Part shown: positions 23,232 through 32,007 of the stretch, piece after piece
Layout of the letters: each line of letters opens with the position of its first letter
Position numbering within the stretch: position 1 is the first letter of the stretch
Assembly: GCA_030684475.1 (NCBI GenBank)
Contig: JAUXWB010000084.1
Location: forward strand, 1-34,872
Length of the DNA stretch: 34,872 nucleotides
From: Reyranella sp.
GTDB taxonomy: Bacteria > Pseudomonadota > Alphaproteobacteria > Reyranellales > Reyranellaceae
Direction of reading: 5' to 3'
Made by a program: the position numbers and the translations under genes
The notes under the pieces: generated by a model
Seen by the model: only the letters and a program-made list of their open reading frames with translations
Database searches by the model: none
What the model was told of the DNA's origin: nothing

Positions 23232-23687
23232 ATGGCAAAATCACATCCGGTTGACGTCCATGTCGGGGCACGCATGCGCCAGCGCCGCACGCTGCTCGGG
23301 ATGAGCCAAGAGAAGCTTGGGACGGCCGTCGGGCTGACGTTTCAGCAAATCCAGAAGTACGAGCGTGGATCCAACCGCATCGGCTCGAGCCGGCTGTTCG
23401 AGTTCGCCAAGGTTCTTGATGTACCGGTGTCGTATTTCTTCGACGAGATGCCGGCCAATGCGCTGGCGGGCCGGCCGATGTCGGGTCGCGGGCGCAAGGG
23501 CTTCGGCGAGGCCGGCACGCCGTTCGAGCAGGAGAAAGACCCCCTGATCAAGCGCGAGACCCTCGAACTGGTGCGGGCCTACTACAAGATCCGCGAAGCC
23601 CGGGTGCGCAAGCGCCTCTTCGAGATGGTCAAGGCCGTGGGGGCCGCCAGCCATGCCGAAGCCCTGGGCGGCCGCAAGGGCCGCTAA
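23232..23687 (+). CDS. XRE-family regulator of the PhrR/PraR type
   Basis: The 151-residue protein has an XRE/Cro helix-turn-helix at about residues 12-68 ('VGARMRQRRTLLGMSQEKLGTAVGLTFQQIQKYERGSNRIGSSRLFEFAKVLDVPVSYFFDEM'). A linker and a helical tail follow ('LIKRETLELVRAYYKIREARVRKRLFEMVKAVGA'). This layout, and its place between lnt and metK, match PhrR of Sinorhizobium and PraR of Azorhizobium/Rhizobium, recalled as regulators of reb (R-body), quorum-sensing and attachment genes. The ATG at 23232 gives the conserved start. An upstream copy of a 17-bp motif shared with the TetR region suggests autoregulation; this is untested. Confidence 0.88.
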   Translation: MAKSHPVDVHVGARMRQRRTLLGMSQEKLGTAVGLTFQQIQKYERGSNRIGSSRLFEFAKVLDVPVSYFFDEMPANALAGRPMSGRGRKGFGEAGTPFEQEKDPLIKRETLELVRAYYKIREARVRKRLFEMVKAVGAASHAEALGGRKGR

Positions 23688-23906
23688 CGGCTCCCGCCGA
23701 GGGGGAGAGACGGTAGGGCGCAGGTGACCGCTCTGTGAACCCCTTGATTTCCACCGGCAATTGGCGTTTTTAGCGGCGCGGCCTCGATGGTCGATGCCGC
23801 CGCGGACGGATTTGGACGACTTGCCACCGCGAAAATAAAGGCTAAGCCGGACGTTGGCGGCCCTGCTGCCCTGCCCGGAGTCCAGCGTGAACCGTGGGAG
23901 GGCATT
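23688..23906 (+). promoter_or_regulatory. metK leader/intergenic region
   Basis: This 219-bp stretch between the XRE regulator and metK contains no convincing gene. The frame open from 23787 is in phase with metK but lacks coding character. GGGAGG precedes the GTG start. I looked for SAM-II, SAM/SAH and SAH riboswitch patterns and could not identify one with confidence, though the length would allow a leader RNA. Confidence 0.35.
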
Positions 23907-25193
23907 GTGGCGCTCAAAGACTATCTTTTTACCAGTGAATCGGTGTCCGAAGGCCATCCGGACAAGGTCTGCGACCAGATCTCGGATGCGGTTCTCGACG
24001 CCTTCATCGCCAATGACGTGAAACTCGGCATTGCCGACGACAGCCACGCCAATACCAGGTTGGGCTGCGAGACGCTGGCCACGACCAACAAGATCGTGGT
24101 TGCCGGCGAAGGTCGCGCCTCCGAGCCGTACATGAAGAAATACGGCAGTCAGACCATCGTCAACCGCGAGGCGATCAGCGAGATCGCGCGCAACGTGGTG
24201 CGCGAGATCGGCTACGACCAGAACGGCTTCAGCTTCCATGGCGCCGACGTCGACGTCCTGCTGCACGGCCAGTCGCCCGACATCGCCATGGGCGTCGACG
24301 CCAAGAAGAAGGGCGGCAATCTCGGTGATCAGGAGGGCGCCGGCGACCAGGGTCTGATGTTCGGCTTCGCCTGCCGCGACTCCGAGGAATACGAGAAGGG
24401 CTCGTTCATGCCGGCCCCGATCTATTTCTCGCACCGGATTCTCGAGGTGCTGAGCAAGGCGCGCCGTTCGGGCGAGTTGCCCGACCTGCAGCCCGACTCC
24501 AAGAGCCAGGTCACGGTGCGCTATGTGAACGGCAAAGCCGTGGGTGCTGCCAAGGTGGTGGTCTCCACGCAGCACCGCGAGACCAATGCCAAGGGCAAGA
24601 AATACAATTCCGGCCTGATCCGCGAGATGATTTCGGGCCACGTCGCGAAGTCGCTGCCCAAGGGCTGGATGCCCAAGAAGGCCGCCGACTTCTTCGTCAA
24701 TCCGACCGGCAACTTCGTCGTCGGCGGTCCCGATGGCGATTGCGGTCTCACCGGCCGCAAGATCATCGTCGACACCTACGGCGGCTTCGCGCCGCACGGC
24801 GGCGGCGCCTTCTCGGGCAAGGATCCGACCAAGGTCGACCGGTCGGCCGCCTACGCCGCCCGCTATCTCGCCAAGAACGTGGTGGCTGCGGGCCTCGCCG
24901 ATCGCTGCCTGATCCAAGTCGCCTATGCGATCGGCGTTGCCGATCCGATGTCGCTCTATGTCGACACCCAGGGCACCGGCGAGGTCGACGAGCGCAAGCT
25001 GGAGAAAATCCTCAACGACATCTTCCCGCTGCGGCCGACCAACATTCGCCGCGGCCTGCAACTCAACAAGCCGATCTACCAGCGCACCGCGGCCTACGGC
25101 CATTTCGGCCGCAAGCCCGAACGTGATGGCGGCTTCTCGTGGGAACGCACGGATCTCGTGCCCGAACTGAAGCGGGCCTTCGGCGCGCGCTAA
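23907..25193 (+). CDS. metK: S-adenosylmethionine synthase
   Basis: From a GTG at 23907 (GGGAGG upstream) the protein has 428 residues. It carries the three-domain MetK signatures '[25 protein letters not shown]', '[21 protein letters not shown]', '[13 protein letters not shown]', '[29 protein letters not shown]' and '[28 protein letters not shown]'. It makes S-adenosylmethionine from methionine and ATP. The length is longer than the E. coli enzyme, mainly through alphaproteobacterial inserts such as '[27 protein letters not shown]'. SAM serves the window's methyltransferase and MiaB. A strong terminator follows. Confidence 0.98.
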   Translation: MALKDYLFTSESVSEGHPDKVCDQISDAVLDAFIANDVKLGIADDSHANTRLGCETLATTNKIVVAGEGRASEPYMKKYGSQTIVNREAISEIARNVVREIGYDQNGFSFHGADVDVLLHGQSPDIAMGVDAKKKGGNLGDQEGAGDQGLMFGFACRDSEEYEKGSFMPAPIYFSHRILEVLSKARRSGELPDLQPDSKSQVTVRYVNGKAVGAAKVVVSTQHRETNAKGKKYNSGLIREMISGHVAKSLPKGWMPKKAADFFVNPTGNFVVGGPDGDCGLTGRKIIVDTYGGFAPHGGGAFSGKDPTKVDRSAAYAARYLAKNVVAAGLADRCLIQVAYAIGVADPMSLYVDTQGTGEVDERKLEKILNDIFPLRPTNIRRGLQLNKPIYQRTAAYGHFGRKPERDGGFSWERTDLVPELKRAFGAR

Positions 25194-25216
25194 GTCCGTC
25201 CTTCATCGATAACGAG

Positions 25217-25248
25217 AGGCGCGCGGCGTTCTGCTCCGCGCGCCTTTT
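25217..25248 (+). terminator. Rho-independent terminator after metK
   Basis: AGGCGCGCGG (25217-25226) pairs with CCGCGCGCCT (25236-25245) across the loop CGTTCTGCT and is followed by TTT. It lies 24 bp after the metK stop. Confidence 0.92.
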
Positions 25249-25308
25249 GCGTTAGGAACAGATCCTAAATTATTGATTCTACGCGGGATTTTGGTATTCT
25301 CGTGAGGG

Positions 25309-27522
25309 ATGGCTCCTCGGGAGAATGGCGGCTTCCAAGAATCGGCATGGGACGGTGAACACCGCCGGCCGATCGATTCCCTCATGCGGGCGTTGCTCTA
25401 TATCGTGCAACAGGTCGGCCGGCCGGTCGGCGAAGCCGACATACGGCGGCTTGCCACCATTCCAGTTTCAGGTCTCGACGAAGGCGCATTCCTCACCGCG
25501 GGCACGCGACTGGGGCTGGAGGCCTATGCCGTCGATCTCAACGGCGACGGTCGGCGGCTGGATGACTTGCCCACGCCGTTCGCCCTGGTGGGGGCGCCCG
25601 ACCAGCCCGCCTACGTCGTGGTGGCGGGCGGCGGCGGCCAATGGACAGTGCTCGACGTCGTCGAAGGCCGGGTCTGGCGTCTGGCGACAGACGAGGTGAT
25701 GGCGCTGGGCCTGCGGGCACTGGTGATGCGCGAAGCAGGCGCCCATGAGCGCCGCCCGGAATGGTACGCACCGCTGTGGGCTCGCGTTCGACCTGTCGTC
25801 CTGAAGCTTGCGGCGATGTCGTTTCTCATCAACCTCCTCGGTCTCGCTACGCCGCTCTTCATGATGCTGGTGTTCAACGCCGTGATCGGTCGAGACGGGC
25901 GGGCGGACGCCGCCGCGATCATGACCGTGCTCTGTGTCGGCATGCTGATTGCCTATGCCCTCGACTTCGCGCTGCGTGTGGCGCGCGGCGGGCTCTCGGC
26001 GCGCACCGGCGCCCGCCTCGATACGATGCTGAGCGGCGAGGTGCTGCATCACCTGGTGCAGCTTCCCTATCGCCACTTCGAGCGCACGCCGTCGGGCGTC
26101 ATCGCCGAACGGTTGCGCCAGCTCGATGTGCTGCGCGGCTTCTTCACCGGGCAGATGCCGGTTCTCGCCATCGACATCGCCTTCGTCGCGCTCTTCCTGG
26201 CCGCTACCTTCGCGATCAGCACCACTCTGGGCATGGTCACGGCGTTGGCCATTCCGGTGGTGATCGGCGTATCGCTGGCCACCCATCGCGCCCAGCGCCG
26301 CCTTGCCGAGGAGAACTTCCAGGCCCTTGCGGCCAAGAGCTCGACGTTGACCGAGACGGTGGCCAATGCCGCCACCATCAAGGCGCTCGGGCTCGAGAGC
26401 GAGGTCGAGAAGCGCTGGCAGGCGCGGGTCGAGCAATCCGCCTGGACCAGCTTCCGCGCCAGCAATCTGGCCAACATCGCCTCCAGCGCCTCGGGCGCGC
26501 TCCAGCTCGTGGCATCGCTGGCAATCATCGCCATTGGCGTCCACGAGGTCGTCGATCATCGCATGACCGTGGGCGCGCTGATCGCCGTCAACATGCTGGC
26601 CTCGCGGGCCTTGCAGCCGATGCGCCAGCTGGTGGCGGCCTGGCATCAGCTCCAGGCGGTCGCCGCGGCCTTCCGGCGAATCGACGGGCTGATGCATGAA
26701 GCCGTCGAGAGTCCCGCCGGCGTACTGGCGCCGATGCCGCCGCTCCTGGGCGACGTCACGCTGGAGCGCGTCACCTATCGCCCCGACGATCACGTGCCCG
26801 CGGTCCTGCAGGACGCCGACCTCGACATCGCCGCCGGCGAGATTCTGGGGATCGTCGGTCCCTCGGGGTCGGGCAAGACCACCATCGCCAATCTCGTCCA
26901 GGGATTGTTCAAGCCGTCGGCTGGCCGGGTACTGGTCGACGGCTCCGACATCTCGCACATCTCGCCGGCCCAGCTGCGTGCCCAGATCGGCTGCGTGCCG
27001 CAGGAGCTACAACTCTTCACCGGCTCGGTGCGGGAGAACATCGCCATGGGCGTCGTCAACAAGGATCCCGGCCGTGTCGTGGCGGTGGCCAAGTTCGTCG
27101 GCGCGCACGATTTCATCCAGCGTTTGCCACAGGGCTACAACACGGTGCTGGGCGAACGCGGCCAGGGGCTGTCGATGGGGCAGCGGCAACTCCTCTGCAT
27201 TGCCCGCGCCCTGATCCGCAATCCGCGCATTCTCATTCTCGACGAGGCGACCAGCGCCCTCGACCCGGCCACCGAGGAGCAACTGCTGCGCCAACTCAAG
27301 GCCAACACCCGCGGTCGCACCGTCATCATGATCACCCACCGTCTGGCGCCACTCGCCATCGCCGACCGGGTGGCGCTGGTGATGGACGGCCGCATCGAGC
27401 GCGTCGGCCCGCCGACCGAGATCATGGCCTATGCCCGCATCCGCATGGCCGAGGCGAGCAGGGGCCGTGGTGCATCGGATTCGGCGGCGGCGCAGTCGGT
27501 GGCCCGCGCGATGCTTTCTTAA
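25309..27522 (+). CDS. Type I secretion-like ABC exporter (C39-like domain, permease and ATPase fused)
   Basis: The 737-residue protein is a half-transporter with three parts. Residues 20-150 form a peptidase C39-like domain in which the catalytic Cys and His are not recognisable, as in HlyB-type transporters. Residues 160-450 form the exporter transmembrane domain. The ATPase has Walker A 'GPSGSGKT' from 517, signature 'LSMGQ' at 621-625, Walker B 'ILILDEATSALD' with E646, and H-loop H677. The signature replaces the first Gly of LSGGQ by Met. HlyB-like proteins export unprocessed proteins with an HlyD adaptor, but no adaptor, TolC-like gene or RTX substrate is nearby. It lies between metK and mmcB, apparently alone. 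Confidence 0.9.
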   Translation: MAPRENGGFQESAWDGEHRRPIDSLMRALLYIVQQVGRPVGEADIRRLATIPVSGLDEGAFLTAGTRLGLEAYAVDLNGDGRRLDDLPTPFALVGAPDQPAYVVVAGGGGQWTVLDVVEGRVWRLATDEVMALGLRALVMREAGAHERRPEWYAPLWARVRPVVLKLAAMSFLINLLGLATPLFMMLVFNAVIGRDGRADAAAIMTVLCVGMLIAYALDFALRVARGGLSARTGARLDTMLSGEVLHHLVQLPYRHFERTPSGVIAERLRQLDVLRGFFTGQMPVLAIDIAFVALFLAATFAISTTLGMVTALAIPVVIGVSLATHRAQRRLAEENFQALAAKSSTLTETVANAATIKALGLESEVEKRWQARVEQSAWTSFRASNLANIASSASGALQLVASLAIIAIGVHEVVDHRMTVGALIAVNMLASRALQPMRQLVAAWHQLQAVAAAFRRIDGLMHEAVESPAGVLAPMPPLLGDVTLERVTYRPDDHVPAVLQDADLDIAAGEILGIVGPSGSGKTTIANLVQGLFKPSAGRVLVDGSDISHISPAQLRAQIGCVPQELQLFTGSVRENIAMGVVNKDPGRVVAVAKFVGAHDFIQRLPQGYNTVLGERGQGLSMGQRQLLCIARALIRNPRILILDEATSALDPATEEQLLRQLKANTRGRTVIMITHRLAPLAIADRVALVMDGRIERVGPPTEIMAYARIRMAEASRGRGASDSAAAQSVARAMLS

Positions 27523-27534
27523 GGTTGGGAGTCG

Positions 27535-28023
27535 CTAGGCCAGGTCGCCGAAGTCCGGGTCCTCGATGCGGGCCAGCCGTTCCGAGGCCAGCCGCGCGCA
27601 GTCGATCAGCAACGACTTTCGCCGGGCGGCGGCGACCGGCCGGCGTGGCGGGTGGCGCAGGGGCTCGCCGCCGTAGGCGTCGGCCACGATCAGGCCGATC
27701 TCGTCGGGAATGAGGGCCTGGGGAAAATCGGTGGGGACGGCGACGTAGAGCTGGTCGCACCAGTCGAGGTAGTCGGGCCATTTGCCGTCGACGCGCCAGT
27801 CCTCGATCGACGATTTCACCTCGACGATGACGAGTTCGCCGCCGCGGCCGACAGCGAAGATGTCGGCGCGCCTTCCAGCGGGCAGCGGCAACTCGAGCAG
27901 GACCGAGTAGCCGGCCTGGCGCATCAGCCGGCAGGCGCCGCGGCAGATGGCGATCGTGACCTCGGGGCGCGCCTGCCGTGCTGCAGGCGATGGGGCGGAC
28001 AAGGGGGCGGGCGATGTGTCCAT
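27535..28023 (-). CDS. MmcB family DNA repair protein
   Basis: The 162-residue protein matches the MmcB family (PF06319, recalled). It has a PD-(D/E)xK-like core 'GYSVLLELPLPAGRRADIFAVGRGGELVIVEVKSSIEDWRVDGKWPDYLDWCDQLYVAVPTDFP', with Asp and 'E-V-K' in the right order, then 'PDEIGLIVADAYGGEPLRHP'. MmcB has been reported as a DNA-repair protein induced by mitomycin C in Caulobacter. The start is the ATG at 28023. It converges with the ABC exporter (12 bp gap) and diverges from the flavin monooxygenase (61 bp). No LexA box was recognised upstream. Confidence 0.9.
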   Translation of the reverse strand: MDTSPAPLSAPSPAARQARPEVTIAICRGACRLMRQAGYSVLLELPLPAGRRADIFAVGRGGELVIVEVKSSIEDWRVDGKWPDYLDWCDQLYVAVPTDFPQALIPDEIGLIVADAYGGEPLRHPPRRPVAAARRKSLLIDCARLASERLARIEDPDFGDLA

Positions 28024-28084
28024 GACGATGAAGCCTAGCGTTTCCCGCGTCGTCTGGCGATTGCAGCCATGCTAACAACAAATC

Positions 28085-29503
28085 ATGTCGTCCCGAGATC
28101 TTGCCGAACTCGAAGCCCGCGTGCGGCGCGACCTGGCGTTGATCTCCTATCCCGAGCTGCGCTGGCTGTCGCCGGTGCGCGGACCCGACGGCGAGAAGGT
28201 CCTCGACGTGTTGATCGTGGGCGGTGGCCAGGGCGGTCAGGCACTGTCGTTCAAGCTCAAGCTCGAACGCATCGACAATCACCTGGTGATCGATCGCGGG
28301 CCGGCCGGCGCCGAGGGGCCTTGGCGGACGTTCGGCCGCATGAAGACGCTGCGCACCTGGAAGACGGTGACCGGTCCCGATCTCGGCATTCCGAGCCTCA
28401 CCTACCAGAGCTGGTTCGAGGCTCAGCACGGCGCCGAGGCGTTCGTGTGCTTGAACAAGATCGCGCGCGAGAGCTGGAGCGATTATCTGCACTGGCTGCG
28501 CCGTGTGCTGGCGCTGCCGGTCGAGGTCGGAACGGAGTTGCTCGGCCTCGAGCCGCACGGCGCTTTGCTCCGGGTGCGGGTAAAGGATGCCGCGGGCGAG
28601 CGGGAGATCCTGGCCCGCCATGTCGTGCTGGCGCACGGCATCGAGGCGAGCGGGCGGTGGACGATGCCGGCGTTCGTTGAGCGCCTGCCGGCCGGTGTGC
28701 GCGCCCACGCCGCCGATGCCATCGACTTCGCGGCTCTCGCTGGCCGGCGCGTGGCTGTGCTCGGCGCCGGCGCGTCGGCCTTCGACAATGCCGCGACGGC
28801 GCTGGAGGCGGGGGCCGAGGTCCATCTGTTCTGCCGCCGGCCCGAACTGCAGCGGGTCCAGCCCTACAAATGGCTGTCGTTCCCGGCGTTCTTCCGCCAC
28901 CTGGGCGACCTCGACGATGCGACCCGCTGGAAGTTCATGAACTACGTGCTGTCGCTGCGTGAGGCCCTGCCGGTCGAGACCTGGGACCGCGTGTCCTCGC
29001 ACGCGGCCTTCCACCTGCATACCGGCGCGCCTTGGCTCGACGCGCGGAGCGACGGTGCGGGTGCGATCGTCGTCACTCCTGGCGGCGAACATCGTTTCGA
29101 TTTCGTGATCTGTGGGACTGGATTCGACGTCGACCTCGGCCTGAGGCCGGAACTGGCGGCCGTCGCCCCGCACGTCCGGGCGTGGCGCGACGCCTATGCG
29201 CCGCCGGCCGGGCAGGACAACGCTCGGCTCGAGCGCTATCCCTATCTGGGGCCGGGCTTCGAACTGCTGGAGCGCGCGCCGGGTACCGCGTCATGGCTCG
29301 GCCGCATCCGGCTGTTCAATTTCGGTTCGACTCTGAGCTTCGGCCCCAGCGGTTCGTCGATCAACGGCATGAAGTTCGCTGTGCCGCGGCTGGTCGAGGG
29401 CCTGACCCGCGATCTGTTCCGCGCCGAGGTCGACCGCTTGTGGCAGGGCCTCACGGCCTACGACACGCCGGAATTCCCGACGCGCTTCGCCCGCGATCGC
29501 TAG
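28085..29503 (+). CDS. Flavin-containing monooxygenase-like NAD(P)/FAD oxidoreductase
   Basis: The 472-residue protein has two Rossmann dinucleotide folds. The FAD site is 'DVLIVGGGQGGQALSFKLK' near residue 40, and the NADPH site is 'GRRVAVLGAGASAFDNAATALEAGAEVHLFCRR' near 220. 'FDFVICGTGFDVDL' is close to the ATG motif of the family. The classical FMO fingerprint FxGxxxHxxxW is not obvious. It may be a Baeyer-Villiger or N-hydroxylating enzyme; the substrate is unknown. It stands alone and ends 9 bp from the convergent SEL1 gene. Confidence 0.87.
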   Translation: MSSRDLAELEARVRRDLALISYPELRWLSPVRGPDGEKVLDVLIVGGGQGGQALSFKLKLERIDNHLVIDRGPAGAEGPWRTFGRMKTLRTWKTVTGPDLGIPSLTYQSWFEAQHGAEAFVCLNKIARESWSDYLHWLRRVLALPVEVGTELLGLEPHGALLRVRVKDAAGEREILARHVVLAHGIEASGRWTMPAFVERLPAGVRAHAADAIDFAALAGRRVAVLGAGASAFDNAATALEAGAEVHLFCRRPELQRVQPYKWLSFPAFFRHLGDLDDATRWKFMNYVLSLREALPVETWDRVSSHAAFHLHTGAPWLDARSDGAGAIVVTPGGEHRFDFVICGTGFDVDLGLRPELAAVAPHVRAWRDAYAPPAGQDNARLERYPYLGPGFELLERAPGTASWLGRIRLFNFGSTLSFGPSGSSINGMKFAVPRLVEGLTRDLFRAEVDRLWQGLTAYDTPEFPTRFARDR

Positions 29504-29512
29504 GCCGGATCG

Positions 29513-30715
29513 TCAGGGTTTCGGCGGATTGAGGCGGGGTGGAGTGATATCGACCGGTAGCTCCGGCGTCGGCGCGAAACGCTGAGCCTGCGCCTCGGCG
29601 CGTTTGCGGTCGCGGTCCGGCATCTGCTCGGTGGTCTTCTCTCGGATCGCGCGTGACTCGGGATGGCCGCCGCGTTCGGCGAGCAGGAGCCATTTGTAGC
29701 CTTCGACCGGGTCGGATGTGCCGCCTACGCCGCCGATCAGCATGATGCCCAAGGCATTCTGTGCTTCGGTCAACCCCTGCTGCGCCGCGCGGCCATACCA
29801 GAGCTGGGCTTGCGAAAGATCGCGGGCGACGCCGGCTCCGGCATAATAGGCGTTGGCCAGCTTGAACTGGGCGGACGCGACACCGGCCTGCGCGGCGACT
29901 TCGAACCAGGCGATTGCCGATTGCAGGATTTTCGCGTTCAACGCCTTGTCGCGCGAGGCAGGGGTGCGCACCGCCATGTCGCCCAGGGCGAGAGCGGCCT
30001 CGGGAACGCCGCTCTCCCGGGCGTGCACCAGCCAGCGGTGGGCGGCAACAGGGTCGCGCTTGACGCCGCTGCCGTCGGCAAGCACCAGGCCATAGCGCAA
30101 CGCGGCGAACGGATGACCTTTCTCCGCCGCCTGTCGATAGAGGTTTGCCGCGCGAACCGGGTCGGCATTGGCCGGCTCTACGCTCTCCGACATGGCCCGC
30201 CCGAGCGCATAGAGGGCGTAGGGGTCGCCGTCGGCGGCTGCCTTCTCAAGCCACGCCCGCGCCTGGATGAGGTCGCGCGGCACGCCCTGGCCGCGCAGGT
30301 AGAGCGTGCCGAGATTGAGCTGGGCGCGACGGTGGCCCTTTTCCGAGGCACGCTCGAACAGTTCGACCGCCCGGGCCTCATTGCGTGGTGTGCCCCCGTC
30401 GCCGTGAGCGAAGACCAGCGCCAGCCGGTGTGCCCCTTCGGCTGAGCCGCCGTCGGCGGATTGCTGGATCAGACGCAGACCGTCGCGGTGGAGCCCTCGT
30501 TCCAACAGGATCGCCCCCAGCCAAGCCGCGGCGTCGGCGTCGGCGGGCGCCAACGTCCGCAACGACGCTTCGGCACCGACCAGATCGCCGGCCCGATACG
30601 CCGCCACCGCCGCGCGCAAGGCCGGCGAGACATCGGGCGCCTCGTTCGACTGGGCGTGCGCGACAGTGCCGGCGGCGAGAAGTGCCGCGAGCGGCACTGC
30701 CCGCCTGGCGATCAT
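29513..30715 (-). CDS. Secreted SEL1-repeat protein
   Basis: From the ATG at 30715 the 400-residue protein has a signal peptide (MIARRAVPLAALLAAGTVAHAQ) and then about eight SEL1-type repeats of 35-40 residues, such as 'GHRRAQLNLGTLYLRGQGVPRDLIQARAWLEKAAADG' and 'GVASAQFKLANAYYAGAGVARDLSQAQLWYGRAAQQG'. A charged, proline-rich tail ends 'LPVDITPPRLNPPKP'. SEL1 repeats act as protein-protein scaffolds, here probably in the periplasm. The start overlaps the stop of the upstream SEL1 gene (ATGA). Partners are unknown. The in-frame extension to 30847 overlaps that gene and is not supported. Confidence 0.9.
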   Translation of the reverse strand: MIARRAVPLAALLAAGTVAHAQSNEAPDVSPALRAAVAAYRAGDLVGAEASLRTLAPADADAAAWLGAILLERGLHRDGLRLIQQSADGGSAEGAHRLALVFAHGDGGTPRNEARAVELFERASEKGHRRAQLNLGTLYLRGQGVPRDLIQARAWLEKAAADGDPYALYALGRAMSESVEPANADPVRAANLYRQAAEKGHPFAALRYGLVLADGSGVKRDPVAAHRWLVHARESGVPEAALALGDMAVRTPASRDKALNAKILQSAIAWFEVAAQAGVASAQFKLANAYYAGAGVARDLSQAQLWYGRAAQQGLTEAQNALGIMLIGGVGGTSDPVEGYKWLLLAERGGHPESRAIREKTTEQMPDRDRKRAEAQAQRFAPTPELPVDITPPRLNPPKP

Positions 30716-31209
30716 TTGGTCTTGAAGGTGTAGGCCAGAGCTGCCGCTTTGGCTTTCTCGATTTCGTCCGGCTTCAACTCGCGCGCCGCCTGCACGAGCG
30801 CGAGATTGGCGTTGGGCACATTCCACCGATCGGCGATCGCCACCCACTTGTAGGCCTCGGAGGCACTTTTCGGCACGCCCCTGCCCTCGGCATAGCCGCC
30901 AGCCAGAGGGATCATCGCCGGCAGGTAGCCGCGTTCGGCGGCGTCGAGCAGCAACGGCGTGGCCTTGTTCACGTCGTAGAGCTTCGACTCGGGATTGCCG
31001 TAGACGTAGAGGCCGAGAAGAAACTGGGCGCGCGGGTCGCGCTCCTTGGCGAGGGGTTGAAGCTCCTTTTCGGCCGTCGGCATGTCCGCAGCCTGCAGGG
31101 CTTTGAGCGCTTCATCGAGCCCGGCGGCGGCGGGCTGCGTCATAAATGACAGCATCAGGACGGCGGCGGGAAGACAGAAAAAGGATCGCAGGGAACGGAC
31201 GACTCGCAC
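30712..31209 (-). CDS. Small secreted SEL1-repeat protein
   Basis: The 165-residue protein has a signal peptide ('SFFCLPAAVLMLSFMTQPAAAG') and about two or three SEL1-like units ('DPRAQFLLGLYVYGNPESKLYDVNKATPLLLDAAERGYLPAMIPLAGGYAEGRGVPKSASEAYKWVAIADRW'). It overlaps the larger SEL1 gene by 4 bp and is transcribed first, so the two are probably made together and may work as a pair. Upstream lies the long gene-poor region 31210-32177, which should hold the promoter. Function is unknown. Confidence 0.88.
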   Translation of the reverse strand: MRVVRSLRSFFCLPAAVLMLSFMTQPAAAGLDEALKALQAADMPTAEKELQPLAKERDPRAQFLLGLYVYGNPESKLYDVNKATPLLLDAAERGYLPAMIPLAGGYAEGRGVPKSASEAYKWVAIADRWNVPNANLALVQAARELKPDEIEKAKAAALAYTFKTK

Positions 31210-31580
31210 GGACGTGGACTCCCGATAACGACGGCCGGTGTGGGCGGCCAGTATTGGTGGAACGCGGATCGTCTAGCATGGAAATGGGGCTGAAACACGA
31301 AACGAGGCCACTTGCGAAGACGAGAACGGTCCGTCCAGCGCGGAGATCTTCGCGCATCGGATCCCGTCACCCTCCTTGTTCCACTTTCGAGGTGTTCGGT
31401 GGTGTTGACGAGTTATCCCGCATCTTCTCGGGCAGGCTGACATCAATTTGCACTGGAATTGCTATCATGGATCGGTCTTCCTTTATGGCAACAGATTGAT
31501 AGAAAACGATAATTATCTGAAAATCATCAAAAAATGAGCAAAACAGTGTTACCCTTTTTGACTATCTGATGCTCGGAGCA

Positions 31581-31592
31581 TGCAAAAATTGC
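31581..31592. promoter_or_regulatory. Degenerate TGCAAAAATTGC dyad
   Basis: TGCAAAAATTGC resembles the complement of the 17-bp motif core (TGCAAAATTGCA) but lacks the flanking ATATCT. It lies 28 bp before motif copy 2, facing the other way, and could be a weaker auxiliary site. Confidence 0.35.
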
Positions 31593-31598
31593 TAGGAA

Positions 31599-31808
31599 TC
31601 AATGGGGGCGGTCAAAATCAGATATGCAATTTTGCAGGTGACGAACGGCGGGGTCCTTTGTTAAGTTGTTTTTATTAGAAGCAACGATCTCACGTCGTAA
31701 TTCATATCGGAAAGGTATTTCATCCCAGTTTGGCAGCGCTCCCCAACCGAGCGCGCCCGCACCCAGCAAAGTTCCACCTAGCCCGCCAGCGGCCCCCAAG
31801 CCGCTCAT
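31599..31808 (-). CDS. Possible small glycine-rich protein (doubtful)
   Basis: A 69-codon minus frame starts at an ATG at 31806-31808 with AAGGGGG 6 nt upstream. It begins 'MSGLGAAGGLGGTLLGAGALGWGALP', a hydrophobic glycine-rich helix-like stretch, then becomes polar and AT-rich in codon use. I do not recognise it. The apparent ribosome-binding site is part of hairpin module A, which also reads as a plus-strand structure, and motif copy 2 lies inside the frame. Both facts count against real coding. It could be a small membrane or peptide-type product of foreign origin. Confidence 0.2.
   Translation of the reverse strand: MSGLGAAGGLGGTLLGAGALGWGALPNWDEIPFRYELRREIVASNKNNLTKDPAVRHLQNCISDFDRPH
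31620..31636. promoter_or_regulatory. Copy 2 of the AGATATGCA(T/A)TTTTGCA motif
   Basis: AGATATGCAATTTTGCA differs from copies 1 and 3 by one base and is closer to perfect symmetry (TGCAAttTTGCA). It lies 173 bp upstream of hairpin module A on the same strand, so it could control a short transcript ending there. Confidence 0.55.
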
Positions 31809-31905
31809 CGAAGTCCCCCTTCCCACACACCCAAGGGCTTCGAGAACCCCACACCCAGGCGGGCTCCTAAGGAAGGCCGGTCGTTCCCCAAGCGACCGGC
31901 CTTTC
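31809..31905 (+). ncRNA. Module A: C-rich-loop hairpin plus terminator (candidate sRNA 3' end)
   Basis: CGAAGTCC (31809-31816) pairs with GGGCTTCG (31835-31842) using one T-G wobble, leaving a C-rich loop that includes TTCCCACACACCC. A C/A-rich linker follows, then a perfect 9-bp terminator stem GGCCGGTCG (31875-31883) and CGACCGGCC (31893-31901) with loop TTCCCCAAG, then TTT. Module B downstream of the TetR gene repeats the same architecture and loop sequences. Exposed C-rich loops that could pair with Shine-Dalgarno sequences are typical of alphaproteobacterial trans-acting sRNAs, but transcription is not shown. Confidence 0.5.
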
Positions 31906-32007
31906 ATATTTTCGGCGATGAATCGTCCACAGGCGGTTGCCGTGCCGGCATTGACCCCCGACCGAATTTGAGGAAAAGCGCTATTTCCGTCGCCGGATCG
32001 CGCAGTA

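Noticed and set aside
23232..23687. reb (R-body) genes near the PraR-like regulator
   Set aside because: PraR is known to control reb genes in Azorhizobium, so I looked for RebB-like small proteins in the window, including 31210-32177, and found none.
23688..23906. SAM-responsive riboswitch before metK
   Set aside because: The leader is long enough, but I could not match the conserved core of SAM-II, SAM/SAH or SAH classes; a covariance search would be needed to claim one.
23241..25103. 620-codon minus frame opposite the XRE regulator and metK
   Set aside because: Shadow of metK, whose plus-strand product is certain.
31278..31499. Plus-strand 73-codon frame from ATG 31278
   Set aside because: No recognisable domain, no clear ribosome-binding site, and composition that changes along its length; kept as part of the gene-poor region.
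31666..31971. Plus-strand 101-codon frame starting at TTG 31666
   Set aside because: It reads straight through the module A terminator hairpin, is proline-rich without family match and has no ribosome-binding site.
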